A stretch of 64,000 nucleotides of DNA from Hyphomonas jannaschiana VP2 (lineage in GTDB: Bacteria; Pseudomonadota; Alphaproteobacteria; Caulobacterales; Hyphomonadaceae), in assembly GCF_000685215.1 (NCBI RefSeq), contig NZ_ARYJ01000001.1, positions 124,001 through 188,000 on the forward strand, given 5' to 3'. Shown piece by piece: positions 8,604-17,245 of the stretch (positions within the stretch are counted from its first letter, which is position 1; each line of letters starts with the position of its first letter). The notes beneath the pieces were generated by a model. It searched no databases. It was not told where the DNA came from and saw only the letters and a program-made list of their open reading frames with translations. Made by a program: the position numbers and the translations under genes.

Positions 8604-9497
8604 ATGGACCGGATCGATGCAATGCGCCTGTTCGTCCGTGTGGCGGATGCCGGCAGTTTTTCACGCGCCGCCGCCGACCTCGGCATCGGGCAGCCGACCG
8701 TTTCACGACGGATACAGGATCTGGAATCCCAGCTTGATGCGATGCTGTTCCTGCGCACGACACGCGCCCTCAGCCTGACCGAAGCGGGCGAGCGTTTCTA
8801 TCGCCGCGCCGTCGACATTCTGGCGGAATATGATGAAGCCGAGGCCGAGGCCCGCGGCCTGGAGCATGAGCCGGTCGGCCTGCTTCGCATTTCGTGTTCA
8901 CACTCTTTCGCGCGCCGCGTCATCGCGCCGGAGATCGCCAGCTTCATGCGCATCTACCCGCATGTGAAGTTCGACGTGATCGGGGACGACTTCCTGACAG
9001 ACATCGTCGGCGAAGGCGTCGATCTTGCCTTCCGGCTTGGCGAGCTCACGGATTCCAGCCTGATGGCCAAGAAGATGGTGGACGCCCCGCGCGCCTTGTG
9101 GGCCTCCCCCGCCTATCTGGAACGCAAGGGCACGCCGCAGGTGCCATCCGATCTCGAAAAGCACGACGCGCTCATTTTCCGCCACGCCCGGTCGACCATC
9201 TGGACACTGACCAATGGCAGCCAGAAGGAAGACATCACCGTCGACGGGCCGTTCCGGGCCTCTGGCGGGGAGATCCTGCAACAGGCCGCAGAAGACGGGC
9301 TCGGCATCCTGCTGGCGCCAGGCTGGCTGGTGTCAGACTGCCTCGGCACGAACAAGCTGGTCCGCGTCCTGCCGGACTGGAATGCACAAAGCCTGTCGGT
9401 TCACGCCGTCTGGGCTGCAGGCAAGCTGCGCGGAAAGGCCAAACTTTTCGCTGACCACCTCGCCGAAGCGCTGAAGGCCAAGACGCAGATCTGCTAG
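8604..9497 (+). CDS. LysR-family transcriptional regulator
   Basis: 297 residues. An N-terminal winged helix-turn-helix (about 5-62, with the recognition segment GIGQPTVSRRIQDLE) precedes a periplasmic-binding-protein-like effector domain (about 90-290). It belongs to the large CrgA/DmlR-like group typified by MDRIDAMRLFVRVAD at the N-terminus. ATG 8604 is chosen because GGGGG lies about 8 nt upstream and the family starts here. The stop overlaps the stop of pheA on the other strand within a CTAG. Confidence 0.93.
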   Translation: MDRIDAMRLFVRVADAGSFSRAAADLGIGQPTVSRRIQDLESQLDAMLFLRTTRALSLTEAGERFYRRAVDILAEYDEAEAEARGLEHEPVGLLRISCSHSFARRVIAPEIASFMRIYPHVKFDVIGDDFLTDIVGEGVDLAFRLGELTDSSLMAKKMVDAPRALWASPAYLERKGTPQVPSDLEKHDALIFRHARSTIWTLTNGSQKEDITVDGPFRASGGEILQQAAEDGLGILLAPGWLVSDCLGTNKLVRVLPDWNAQSLSVHAVWAAGKLRGKAKLFADHLAEALKAKTQIC

Positions 9498-10330
9498 CCT
9501 TCGCGATACGGCGTGGCGGGGAAGACGCCGACCAGTTTCAGCATCTGCGTGAAGAAGCCGGTCTCCTCCAGCGCCAGCTGAACTGACCGCTCGTCCGGAT
9601 GGCCTTCGATTTCGGCATAGAACTGCGTCGCTGTGAAGTTGCCGCCCACCATATAGCTTTCCAGCTTGGTCATGTTGATGCCGTTGGTCGCGAAACCGCC
9701 CAGCACCTTGAACAGGGCCGCCGGAATGTTGCGGACCTCGAACAGGAACGCGGTTTTCGCCGGTCCGTCGCCAGCTTCGATTTCCGACGGTTCCCGGGAC
9801 ATGATGACGAACCGGGTCGTGTTGTGGGCCGCGTCTTCAATGTCCTCTGCGAGGATTTCGAGGCCGTAGACCTCAGCGGCAAGGCGCGGCGCGATAGCTG
9901 CGACGGTGCGATCGCCGCTTTCCGCCACTTCGCGGGCTGCGCCGGCCGTATCCGAGGCCGTGACCGAATCGATCCCGTGCTCCCGCAGGAATTTCCGGCA
10001 CTGGCCGAGCCCCATAATGTGGGAGCGGGCCTTTTTGACCTCTTCCAGCTTCACGCCTGGCAGGGCCATCAACTGGAACCGGATCGGCAGGTAATGTTCG
10101 GCGACGATCTGCAGGCTGGTGCCCGGCAAAAGGGAGTGAATATCGCTCACACGGCCGGCAATCGTGTTTTCGACCGGAATCATGGCGAGATCGGCCTCGC
10201 CCTTCTCGACTGCGGCAAAACAATCCTCGAATGTCCGGCACGGCAGGGGTTCAAGCTCTGGATAGGCCTGATTGCACGCAATATGCGAGTTGGCCCCCGG
10301 TTCGCCCTGATATGCGATTTTTCCCGTCAT
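9494..10330 (-). CDS. pheA: prephenate dehydratase
   Basis: 278 residues. The catalytic prephenate dehydratase domain (about 4-182, including the TTRF motif near 190) is followed by an ACT regulatory domain (about 198-270). The enzyme converts prephenate to phenylpyruvate in phenylalanine synthesis. No chorismate mutase domain is fused. The ACT domain carries LESYM where enteric enzymes have the ESRP phenylalanine-binding motif, so feedback binding may differ. It is convergent with the LysR gene (4-bp overlap) and divergent from the cytochrome c gene. Confidence 0.96.
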   Translation of the reverse strand: MTGKIAYQGEPGANSHIACNQAYPELEPLPCRTFEDCFAAVEKGEADLAMIPVENTIAGRVSDIHSLLPGTSLQIVAEHYLPIRFQLMALPGVKLEEVKKARSHIMGLGQCRKFLREHGIDSVTASDTAGAAREVAESGDRTVAAIAPRLAAEVYGLEILAEDIEDAAHNTTRFVIMSREPSEIEAGDGPAKTAFLFEVRNIPAALFKVLGGFATNGINMTKLESYMVGGNFTATQFYAEIEGHPDERSVQLALEETGFFTQMLKLVGVFPATPYREG

Positions 10331-10487
10331 TTTTCCGGCCCTTACCCCGTTTTATGCTGCGTCGGATCGCCGCGACGGACAGGGGAAGCTTCCCTGTCGC
10401 GCAGCCTTTATATTGCGGGCCACCCGTTAGCGTGCCAAAAGGCGCGCGCCAAGACTTATGACCAGACAGATTCGAAGGAAGATCCTC

Positions 10488-11324
10488 ATGGGGGAACTCG
10501 GTCTCAACAAGATCCTGGGAGCGCTGCTGGCGACTGCACTGGGCCTTTTCGGGCTCAAGACGCTTTCTGATGTGGTGTTTGCCCATGGTGGCGAAGGCCA
10601 TGGGGAAGAGCACGCTGAGGCGACCTCCCTGTCGGAGCAGATGTGCGAGAAATTCGCCTACTGCGTCGAAGTTGCCGGCGGCGGTGCCGCGGCAGCTGAA
10701 GAAGAAGAGGTATTTGACCTCGGTGCCCTGCTCGCTGCTGCGGACGTTTCGCGCGGTGAACGCACCTTCAAGGGCCAGTGCACGACCTGCCACACGATTG
10801 ATGCCGGTGGCGCCAATGGCACCGGCCCGAACCTGCATGGTGTGGTTGGCGCTGCCAAACACCACCACGCAGACTTCAACTACTCTGCTGCGATGACCAG
10901 CCTCGGCGGCACGTGGACGTATGAAGACCTGAACCACTGGCTGGAGAACCCAAGCTCCTTCGCCCGTGGCACGTCCATGTCGTTCGCAGGCCTGCGCAAG
11001 GATCCGGACCGGATCAACGTGATCGCCTATCTCGCATCGCAATCGCCGGATGCACCGCCGTTCCCGGACCCGCTGCCGGCGGCCGGTGAAGACGACGGCG
11101 CTGACGCGGCAGCTGACGGTGCTGAAGCGCCGGCAGAAGGCGAAGAGGCTGCGGCCCCGGCTGATGATGCCATGGAAGCCGTCGAAGGCGCTGCTGATGC
11201 AGCCACGGAAACTGTGACCGACGTCACCGAAGCCGTTGTCGAAGAAGCGGACGCTGCAACTGAAACGGCTGAAGAGGCTTTTGACGAAGAAGCCCCGACA
11301 CCGACGGAAGAAGAAGGCGAATAA
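10488..11324 (+). CDS. membrane-anchored class I cytochrome c with long acidic tail
   Basis: 278 residues. An uncleaved N-terminal anchor (about 8-32) is followed by a cytochrome c domain with heme motif CTTCH (Cys98, Cys101, His102) and Met164 in the SMSFAG loop as probable sixth ligand. It resembles CycM/cytochrome c552-type electron carriers that link the bc1 complex to terminal oxidases. The last ~80 residues are almost purely Ala/Glu/Asp/Thr low-complexity sequence, unusual in length. ATG 10488 is chosen for the AAGGAA 7 nt upstream and because it starts directly before the anchor. Confidence 0.9.
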   Translation: MGELGLNKILGALLATALGLFGLKTLSDVVFAHGGEGHGEEHAEATSLSEQMCEKFAYCVEVAGGGAAAAEEEEVFDLGALLAAADVSRGERTFKGQCTTCHTIDAGGANGTGPNLHGVVGAAKHHHADFNYSAAMTSLGGTWTYEDLNHWLENPSSFARGTSMSFAGLRKDPDRINVIAYLASQSPDAPPFPDPLPAAGEDDGADAAADGAEAPAEGEEAAAPADDAMEAVEGAADAATETVTDVTEAVVEEADAATETAEEAFDEEAPTPTEEEGE

Positions 11325-11328
11325 GGTT

Positions 11329-12177
11329 TCAGGCGCCAGCCTTCCAGGCTGGGGCCAGACCCTTCAATTCAGATACCTGTATACGCCGGGCCCCTATGGG
11401 CTCGGCGTAATACGTTTTAATCCGGGTGATTGCCGCTTCCAGCGGCTCACAGGCAGCGGCCATGTGCCAGGCATTGGCATGCAACAGGTGCTCAGCATCG
11501 GTCATGATGCCGACATGGCCTTTCCAGAAGACCAGATCGCCGCGCTGTAACGCGCCCGGCGCCCGCCAGTCGGCGATCGCCTCTCCTGCCCAGGCAAACT
11601 GCATGTCGCTGTCGCGCGGCAGGAGCACACCTGCGGCCTCAAAAGCCTGCTGGGTCAGCCCCGTGCAATCGATGCCCAGACCTGACCGCCCGCCCCAGAG
11701 ATAAGGCGTGCCGAGGTATCGTTCTGCCACGCTGGCGGGATCTTCCTCCGAGACGCCCACGTCTGCGAGATGGCGTTGGTGCACCCAGCCCGCATCCAGG
11801 CAATGGCGCCAGTCCCCCTCTTCCGCGATGACTTTCACGCTTGCCCCAAGGCTGAGGATCAGTTGGGGCGGGGTTTTCAGGTCCGGCGCAGCATAGGCAT
11901 GGGTGTGCGGCACAGAAATCCGGTGTGTCGGCGCCAGCAGCCGCTCCGACAGCCCTGCCAGCGGTACCCAGCCGACATAGCGGTCACGCTGGCATTGCAC
12001 GAGCGCGAAGCCGTGCTGTTCCTCGAACACGTCCAGGATTTCGCCGAACAGCGCTTCCGTCGCCAGACGGGCATCGGGCAGCGGCCCTTCCCGGACAGGC
12101 ACAGAGCCTGCCCGGACCTGCACGGGCCGGCTGGGCCGGTCCGGCGGCGTCAGTCGTGTATCATTGTAGTCAGGCAT
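11329..12177 (-). CDS. NlpC/P60 family cell-wall hydrolase with SH3-like domain
   Basis: 282 residues. The N-terminal half (about 15-140) reads as bacterial SH3-type segments, and the C-terminal NlpC/P60 domain (about 150-265) contains Cys171 in DCTGL, His221 in GHVGI and a third polar residue at His233. These cysteine peptidases cut stem-peptide bonds in peptidoglycan. No signal peptide is obvious, so export or a cytoplasmic murein-recycling role is open. It lies 21 bp downstream of a MarR-type gene on the same strand. Confidence 0.9.
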   Translation of the reverse strand: MPDYNDTRLTPPDRPSRPVQVRAGSVPVREGPLPDARLATEALFGEILDVFEEQHGFALVQCQRDRYVGWVPLAGLSERLLAPTHRISVPHTHAYAAPDLKTPPQLILSLGASVKVIAEEGDWRHCLDAGWVHQRHLADVGVSEEDPASVAERYLGTPYLWGGRSGLGIDCTGLTQQAFEAAGVLLPRDSDMQFAWAGEAIADWRAPGALQRGDLVFWKGHVGIMTDAEHLLHANAWHMAAACEPLEAAITRIKTYYAEPIGARRIQVSELKGLAPAWKAGA

Positions 12178-12198
12178 GAGAAGCCCCGCAGCGTTGTC

Positions 12199-12594
12199 CT
12201 ACGCTGCCGAAGCCTTGCGTGGTTTCGGGCTGACGGCAGCATCCTGATCCTTGCCGGAAGCTGCGGCAAGAACAAGGCCGGCAAATTGGCGAAGATATGT
12301 CATCCCGGCCGGCCGGCGCTCCAGGAAGATGTTCCGCAGATCCGCTTCATCCCGCACGCGTTTGATGAAGTCGAGGCGTTCCAGCGCATCCAGCGCACGG
12401 GTGACGGCCGGTTTGGCGATGTTCAGCTGCTCAGCCAGGCCGCGCACCGTGTGCGGCCCCGGCATCAGGGCAATGGTCATCAGGATGGCCTGCTGGCGGG
12501 CCGTCAGGTCCGGTGCATCGGAGCGTACCGAAGCGGTGACCGCCCGGCGCCAGAGTTCAAGGCCTTCGCGCTCTGACAATTGCATCCCGTTCAT
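12199..12594 (-). CDS. MarR-family winged-helix regulator
   Basis: 131 residues with a winged helix (about 30-95) containing the LNIAKPAVTRALDAL recognition helix and a basic, Ala-rich C-terminal tail. It is shorter than canonical MarR. It probably forms an operon with the NlpC/P60 gene and is divergent from the Zur-type gene. Ligand and targets are unknown. Confidence 0.8.
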   Translation of the reverse strand: MNGMQLSEREGLELWRRAVTASVRSDAPDLTARQQAILMTIALMPGPHTVRGLAEQLNIAKPAVTRALDALERLDFIKRVRDEADLRNIFLERRPAGMTYLRQFAGLVLAAASGKDQDAAVSPKPRKASAA

Positions 12595-12718
12595 CCCCTT
12601 GGATTTTCGCCTTTCGCAGGAATCTCAGGTGATTTGCGGACTCCGTCCAGCCCTTCAGCCGCCAGAACGGCAGCCCTTGCCCCTTCACATTGTGGACAAA
12701 ACACACGACATTGCCCCC

Positions 12719-13204
12719 ATGAGCGCAACTGACAGCCATACACACCTTCACGCGAACACGCCTTGCAGCCCGCAGGATGTGGACGCCTTCCTGAACGAGG
12801 CCGAAACCCTGGTTGCCCGGCAAGGCCAGCGGATGACGAAAATCCGCCGCAAGGTCCTGCGCCTGCTGCTGGAAAGCGCCGAGCCGGCCAAGGCCTATGA
12901 TTTGCTGGCCAATCTCGATGGCGAAGGCTCCGCGAAGCCGCCGACGATCTATCGCGCCCTCGACTTCCTGCAGGAGACAGGCCTCGCCCACAAGATCGAG
13001 AGCCTCAACGCCTATGTCGCCTGCGGCCATGCAAGCCATCGGCACTCCGCCGTGTTCCTGATCTGCGACAAATGCCATGGCGCCGAGGAACTCCATGCCG
13101 AGGCAACCAGCGAAGCCCTGAAGGCCGAAACGGAAGCCGCAGGCTTCAAGATGTCCCGCGCCGTCGTGGAAGTGCGCGGCACCTGCCGGGATTGTGCTGC
13201 GTGA
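12719..13204 (+). CDS. zur: Fur-family regulator, Zur-like
   Basis: 161 residues from ATG 12719. An N-terminal winged helix (about 35-95, with PPTIYRALDFLQ) is followed by a dimerisation domain rich in metal ligands: CGHASHRHS (102-110), CDKC (116-119) and CRDC (156-159). The two CxxC pairs and the His-rich loop are typical of Zur, the zinc-sensing repressor. The symbol is tentative because other Fur-family members share the fold. Its stop overlaps the GTG start of the next gene. Confidence 0.8.
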   Translation: MSATDSHTHLHANTPCSPQDVDAFLNEAETLVARQGQRMTKIRRKVLRLLLESAEPAKAYDLLANLDGEGSAKPPTIYRALDFLQETGLAHKIESLNAYVACGHASHRHSAVFLICDKCHGAEELHAEATSEALKAETEAAGFKMSRAVVEVRGTCRDCAA

Positions 13205-14124
13205 AGACTCTCTGGCGGGGAAGCTGCAATCAGTGGGATTGCGACGAGATGGGGCACATGAATGTGCGCGTCTATGTCGAGAAGCAAATGGAAGGCCTTG
13301 CCGTCTTCGCGCACGCCCTCGGCATGCCGCACGCCTTCCGGCAGAATTCGCCCTCAACCGTGGTGCCAGTGGACCAGCACATCCGCTTCATCCGGGAGGT
13401 TTTGCCCGGACGGCCACTGACCATGAAGGGCTGCCTGATCGAAATCGGAGACGCCGACGCGCTGGTCTATCAGGAACTGCGCCATGCCGACGGCCAGCTT
13501 GCGGCAGCTTTCCGGACGCGGGTCATGCACATCGACACCGCAGGCCGTGAGCCGTTTCCATGGGGCAAAAGCGTTCGCGCCGCCATGGCCGACGATGTCG
13601 ATACGCCGCCCGACGAAGCCGCGCCACGTTCCATCGACCCAGACGCACCAGGCCTGGCTTTTGAAGACATCTCCATTGAGACGCCACGCGATCTGGGCAT
13701 TGCCTGTATCGGCATGGGCTCGGTCCCGCCGCAGCACCTGGACGTGCACGGACGGATGGCCCCGCACTGGATCATTGGCCGCGTCTCGGATTCCGTTCCG
13801 AACCTTCTGCACGGCTGGCGCAAGAAGGTCGCGGCGGCAGCAGGAGACCTGCGCATGGGCGCGGCTGTGCTGGAATACCGGCTCAAGTACCACCGGATGC
13901 CGGAAGCGGGCGACCTGTTCGAGATCTATACCGGCCTCGGCGGTGTTCAGGGCAAGACCCACAGCCTGCTGCACTGGATGATGGACCCGGTTTCCGGACA
14001 ACCCTGGGCAACCAGTCAGGCCACTGCCATCACGCTGGACCTGGACGCCCGCAAGGCCATCCCTGCCCCGGCCGCCGCGATCGAGGAACTTGAGCGCCTC
14101 GCGCCGAAAGGCCTGTCGATCTGA
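13201..14124 (+). CDS. double-hotdog acyl-CoA thioesterase family protein
   Basis: 307 residues from a GTG that overlaps the zur stop by four bases (GTGA). The first hotdog domain has the 4HBT-type signature WDCDEMGHMNVRVY near 11-24, with the Asp that in this family acts in catalysis. A second hotdog module occupies roughly 155-300. Such proteins hydrolyse acyl-CoA thioesters; the acyl specificity cannot be read. Translational coupling to a zinc regulator is unexpected and may just reflect genome compaction. Confidence 0.82.
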   Translation: MKTLWRGSCNQWDCDEMGHMNVRVYVEKQMEGLAVFAHALGMPHAFRQNSPSTVVPVDQHIRFIREVLPGRPLTMKGCLIEIGDADALVYQELRHADGQLAAAFRTRVMHIDTAGREPFPWGKSVRAAMADDVDTPPDEAAPRSIDPDAPGLAFEDISIETPRDLGIACIGMGSVPPQHLDVHGRMAPHWIIGRVSDSVPNLLHGWRKKVAAAAGDLRMGAAVLEYRLKYHRMPEAGDLFEIYTGLGGVQGKTHSLLHWMMDPVSGQPWATSQATAITLDLDARKAIPAPAAAIEELERLAPKGLSI

Positions 14125-14129
14125 CGGGA

Positions 14130-15323
14130 CTAAAGCGCCGTCGCGATGATTTCGGCGACGCGGGGGATGTCCTTCAGGTTCAGCCCGGCGATATTGATGC
14201 GGCCGGATCCCGGCATATAGAGGCCAGCTGCCTCGCGGAGTTTCTTCGCCGCCTCCGGCGTCACCGGCAGCTGGCTGAACATGCCGCTCTGCGTGGCGAG
14301 GCTGGCGAGCAGGTTTGAGCCGGTCCGGTTCACCAGTTCCCCCGAGAGCGCCTTGCGCAGGGAAATCATCCGCTCCCGCATGGAGGTCAACTCCGCTTCC
14401 CATTCGGCGCGGAGGGCCGTATCGCCGAGGATGGTCGCGACAATGCCCGCGCCATGCGCCGGCGGCATGGACCAGGTCGCGCGGGAGATGTCCGCCACAT
14501 GCGTGGTCGCCGCTGCGATGCCATCCGCCGTCTCACCCACGGCAAGGAAACAGCCGGCACGTTCGCGGTAGAGGCCGAAATTCTTGGAACAGGAATAGGA
14601 GATCAGCGCTTCGCCTGCCGCGTCGATAAAGGCGCGCACGCCCGCAATATCCTTGTCGAGCCCATGCGCGAAGCCGTGATAGGCGACGTCCAGCATGACG
14701 ATTAGGCCGCGGTCCTTCACGAAAGCGCCAAGCGTGCGCCAGTCGTCCAGCGTCAGATCGATCCCGGTAGGGTTATGGCAAGGCCCCTGCACGATCACGC
14801 CATCGCCGCGCTCGGCCTTGGCAAGATCCTCCAGCATGGCCGCACGGTCCGCCGTGCCCGTGTCCGGATCGGCATAGCGGTAGCTGCCGGTCGAGAGGCC
14901 CGCGGACTGGACGACTTTCGGATGGTTCGGCCAGGTCGGGTCAGACACCCAGACCTTTTTCACGCCGAGGCGGCGCATCAGGCCGACGCCCAGCGACAGC
15001 GCACCACAGCCGCCCGGGGCGGTGAAGGACAGCGTGCACCCTTCCTTGCGGACGGGCGCGTCCACGCCGAACACAAAGTCTTCGATGGCGGCGCAGAAGT
15101 CCACATTCCCGCGCGGGCCTTCATAGACCTTGGTCGTCTGACGCTGCAGCATCAGCGCTTCCGCCTTGGCCACAGCCGACATGACAGGCGTATTGCCCGC
15201 GTCATCCTTGTAAACGCCGACGCCGAGGTCGAATTTCTCGGCCCTCGGGTCTTCGCGATAGGCCGTCATCAGGCCAAGCAGGGCGTCCGGCGGGAGGGAG
15301 CTGAGCGGGGAAAACTGAGACAT
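14130..15323 (-). CDS. class I aspartate/aromatic amino acid aminotransferase
   Basis: 397 residues, the normal AspC/TyrB length. The PLP lysine is Lys247 in SYSCSKNFGLY; Asn184 (HNPTG), Asp212, Tyr215 and Arg255 match the conserved cofactor contacts. It starts MSQFSPL and has the family-wide LGVGVYKDD segment. It transfers amino groups between aspartate or aromatic amino acids and 2-oxoglutarate. With pheA and hppD nearby it could supply 4-hydroxyphenylpyruvate, but that is inference. The frame extends upstream to 15533 without family similarity. Confidence 0.94.
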   Translation of the reverse strand: MSQFSPLSSLPPDALLGLMTAYREDPRAEKFDLGVGVYKDDAGNTPVMSAVAKAEALMLQRQTTKVYEGPRGNVDFCAAIEDFVFGVDAPVRKEGCTLSFTAPGGCGALSLGVGLMRRLGVKKVWVSDPTWPNHPKVVQSAGLSTGSYRYADPDTGTADRAAMLEDLAKAERGDGVIVQGPCHNPTGIDLTLDDWRTLGAFVKDRGLIVMLDVAYHGFAHGLDKDIAGVRAFIDAAGEALISYSCSKNFGLYRERAGCFLAVGETADGIAAATTHVADISRATWSMPPAHGAGIVATILGDTALRAEWEAELTSMRERMISLRKALSGELVNRTGSNLLASLATQSGMFSQLPVTPEAAKKLREAAGLYMPGSGRINIAGLNLKDIPRVAEIIATAL

Positions 15324-15448
15324 GGGAAATTCCGTTTCTGATGCCGCTGACCTAGCGGCTTTTAAGACCGGTTGGAACCCTTTGCATATTGCCCCGCGGG
15401 GCGGGATCGTCGAAGCATGGCGACAGACAAGAAACAGGGAGCCCCCAG

Positions 15449-15735
15449 ATGAGCGCCTATGCCATCCTGATCCGCGAACGCATGCATGACGAAAGCGAAA
15501 TGGCGAGATATGCCGAAGCCGCGAAGGCCGCACGCGGCGGACACGACATCACGCCGCTCGCTTCTACGGGGATCATGTGACGCTGGAAGGGGCCGACGCC
15601 GATGGCGTGGTGATCCTGCGTTTCCCGGACATGGACGCGGCCAAAGCCTGGTATACGAGCCCGGAATACCAAGCCGCGCGCGCCCACCGCTTTCAGGCAG
15701 CAGACTATCGCGTGATCCTGGTCGACGGCGTCTGA
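15449..15735 (+). pseudogene. DUF1330 family protein, interrupted by a -1 frameshift
   Basis: The first 43 codons (start ATG 15449, SD CAGGGAG) encode the N-terminal half of a DUF1330 dimeric alpha/beta-barrel protein and stop at 15580. From about 15563 the next frame reads FYGDHVTLEG and continues through RFPDMDAAKAWYTSPEYQA to a stop at 15735, giving the normal C-terminal half. Loss of one base in the GCTTCTACG stretch explains both parts. The intact product would be about 95 residues. It is either a recent pseudogene or a sequencing error. Confidence 0.85.
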
Positions 15736-15746
15736 GGCAAGCTGCC

Positions 15747-16376
15747 TCAGCCGACGATCGTGGCTTCGGTGTTTTCCTTCACGTCCTGCAGGGATACGCC
15801 AGGCGCGAGCTCGACAACTTTCAGGCCGCCATCGACCACGTCGAACACACAAAGGTCGGTGATGATGCGGTTGACCACGCCCTTGCCGGTAAGCGGCAGG
15901 GTGCAGGCCTTCAGCACCTTGGTTTCGCCCTTCTTGTTGCAGTGATCCATCACCACAACGATGCGCTTCACGCCGGCGACGAGGTCCATCGCGCCGCCCA
16001 TGCCTTTGACCAGCTTGCCGGGGATCATCCAGTTGGCGATGTCGCCATTCTCGGCCACTTCCATCGCGCCGAGGATGGCGATGTTGATATGGCCGCCGCG
16101 GATCATCGCGAAGCTGGTCGCGCTGTCGAAGAAGCTGGTGCGCGGCAGCGTCGTGATCGTCTGCTTGCCGGCATTGATCAGGTCCGCGTCTTCCTCGCCC
16201 TCATAGGGGAACGGGCCCATGCCCAGCATGCCGTTCTCGGACTGGAGCGTGACGTCCATGTCGTCCGGAATATGGTTCGCCACCAGCGTCGGAATGCCGA
16301 TGCCGAGGTTCACATAGAAGCCGTCGTGGAGTTCCTTTGCGGCGCGCGCCGCCATTTCATCGCGTGTCCAGGGCAT
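15747..16376 (-). CDS. scoB: 3-oxoacid CoA-transferase subunit B
   Basis: 209 residues of the CoA-transferase family I beta subunit. The catalytic glutamate that forms the glutamyl-CoA adduct is Glu47 in the [10 protein letters not shown] motif. With subunit A it transfers CoA from succinyl-CoA to acetoacetate, giving acetoacetyl-CoA. The start overlaps the scoA stop by one base. Its location downstream of hppD and the FAH-family gene fits use of acetoacetate from tyrosine degradation. Confidence 0.95.
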   Translation of the reverse strand: MPWTRDEMAARAAKELHDGFYVNLGIGIPTLVANHIPDDMDVTLQSENGMLGMGPFPYEGEEDADLINAGKQTITTLPRTSFFDSATSFAMIRGGHINIAILGAMEVAENGDIANWMIPGKLVKGMGGAMDLVAGVKRIVVVMDHCNKKGETKVLKACTLPLTGKGVVNRIITDLCVFDVVDGGLKVVELAPGVSLQDVKENTEATIVG

Positions 16377-17083
16377 CAGTAGGCCTCCCGCTTGCGCACG
16401 GTGCGTTGTTCGATGCGCTTCTCGAAAGTGCCCTTCACGATGCGCTGCACGAAGATGCCCGGCAGGTGGATTTCGTCCGGGTCGAGATCGCCGGTCGGCA
16501 CGATTTCTTCCACTTCCGCCACGGTGACCTTGCCGGCCATCGCCATCGGCGGATTGAAGTTGCGGGCCGTCTTGTTGAAGACGAGGTTGCCCTGCGTGTC
16601 GGCCTTTTCGGCCTTCACGATGGAGAGGTCAGACACGAGGCCGGTTTCGAGGATATAGGTCTCGCCGTTGAAGTCCCGGTGTTCCTTGCCCTCGGCCACA
16701 AGCGTGCCGACGCCCGTCTTGGTGTAGAAGCCCGGAATGCCTGCGCCCCCTGCCCGGCAGCGCTCTGCCAGCGTGCCCTGCGGATTGAACTCCAGCTCCA
16801 GCTCGCCGGAGAGGTACTGGCGCTCGAATTCCTTGTTCTCGCCGACATAGGAGGAAATCATCTTCTTGATCTGCCGGGTCTGCAGCAGCAGGCCGAGGCC
16901 GAAATCATCGACGCCCGCATTGTTGGAGATCGCCGTGATGTCCTTCACGCCGCTTTCGCGCAGGGCGAGGATGAGGTTTTCCGGAATGCCGCAGAGGCCG
17001 AAGCCCCCGGCCATCACGGTCATGCCGTCGAAGGTGAGGCCCTCAAGGGCTTCCTTCGCAGTATTATAGACCTTGCTAGACAT
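16376..17083 (-). CDS. scoA: 3-oxoacid CoA-transferase subunit A
   Basis: 235 residues with the subunit A signature [13 protein letters not shown] near 26-38, which forms the CoA-binding loop. It pairs with scoB directly downstream. A 162-bp gap separates it from the FAH-family gene and contains a perfect 7-bp inverted repeat, so scoAB probably has its own promoter and regulator. Confidence 0.95.
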   Translation of the reverse strand: MSSKVYNTAKEALEGLTFDGMTVMAGGFGLCGIPENLILALRESGVKDITAISNNAGVDDFGLGLLLQTRQIKKMISSYVGENKEFERQYLSGELELEFNPQGTLAERCRAGGAGIPGFYTKTGVGTLVAEGKEHRDFNGETYILETGLVSDLSIVKAEKADTQGNLVFNKTARNFNPPMAMAGKVTVAEVEEIVPTGDLDPDEIHLPGIFVQRIVKGTFEKRIEQRTVRKREAY

Positions 17084-17199
17084 GGACAGGTCCTGTCGCT
17101 CCCTGAATTGGGCGCACAGGCAGGCAGGGCCCGCCCGGGCGCGCTTTCTTGTCTCGTATCACACTTTCTGGCCGGCTGAACCGTCCCCTGCCGCCAAAA

Positions 17200-17217
17200 T
17201 TTCAACAAGCGTTGAAA
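17200..17217. promoter_or_regulatory. perfect palindrome TTTCAAC-N4-GTTGAAA upstream of scoA
   Basis: 7-bp arms with a 4-base spacer, 117-134 bp before the scoA ATG. The form suits a TetR- or GntR-type dimeric regulator. No such regulator gene is adjacent, so the binder is unknown. Confidence 0.5.
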
Positions 17218-17245
17218 CACAAGCCTGCCGGGAAAACAAGACGGG

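Noticed and set aside
16337..17179. Long plus-strand frame over scoA
   Set aside because: It is an antisense shadow of a well-conserved gene, caused by high GC at third positions; no ribosome site or domain.
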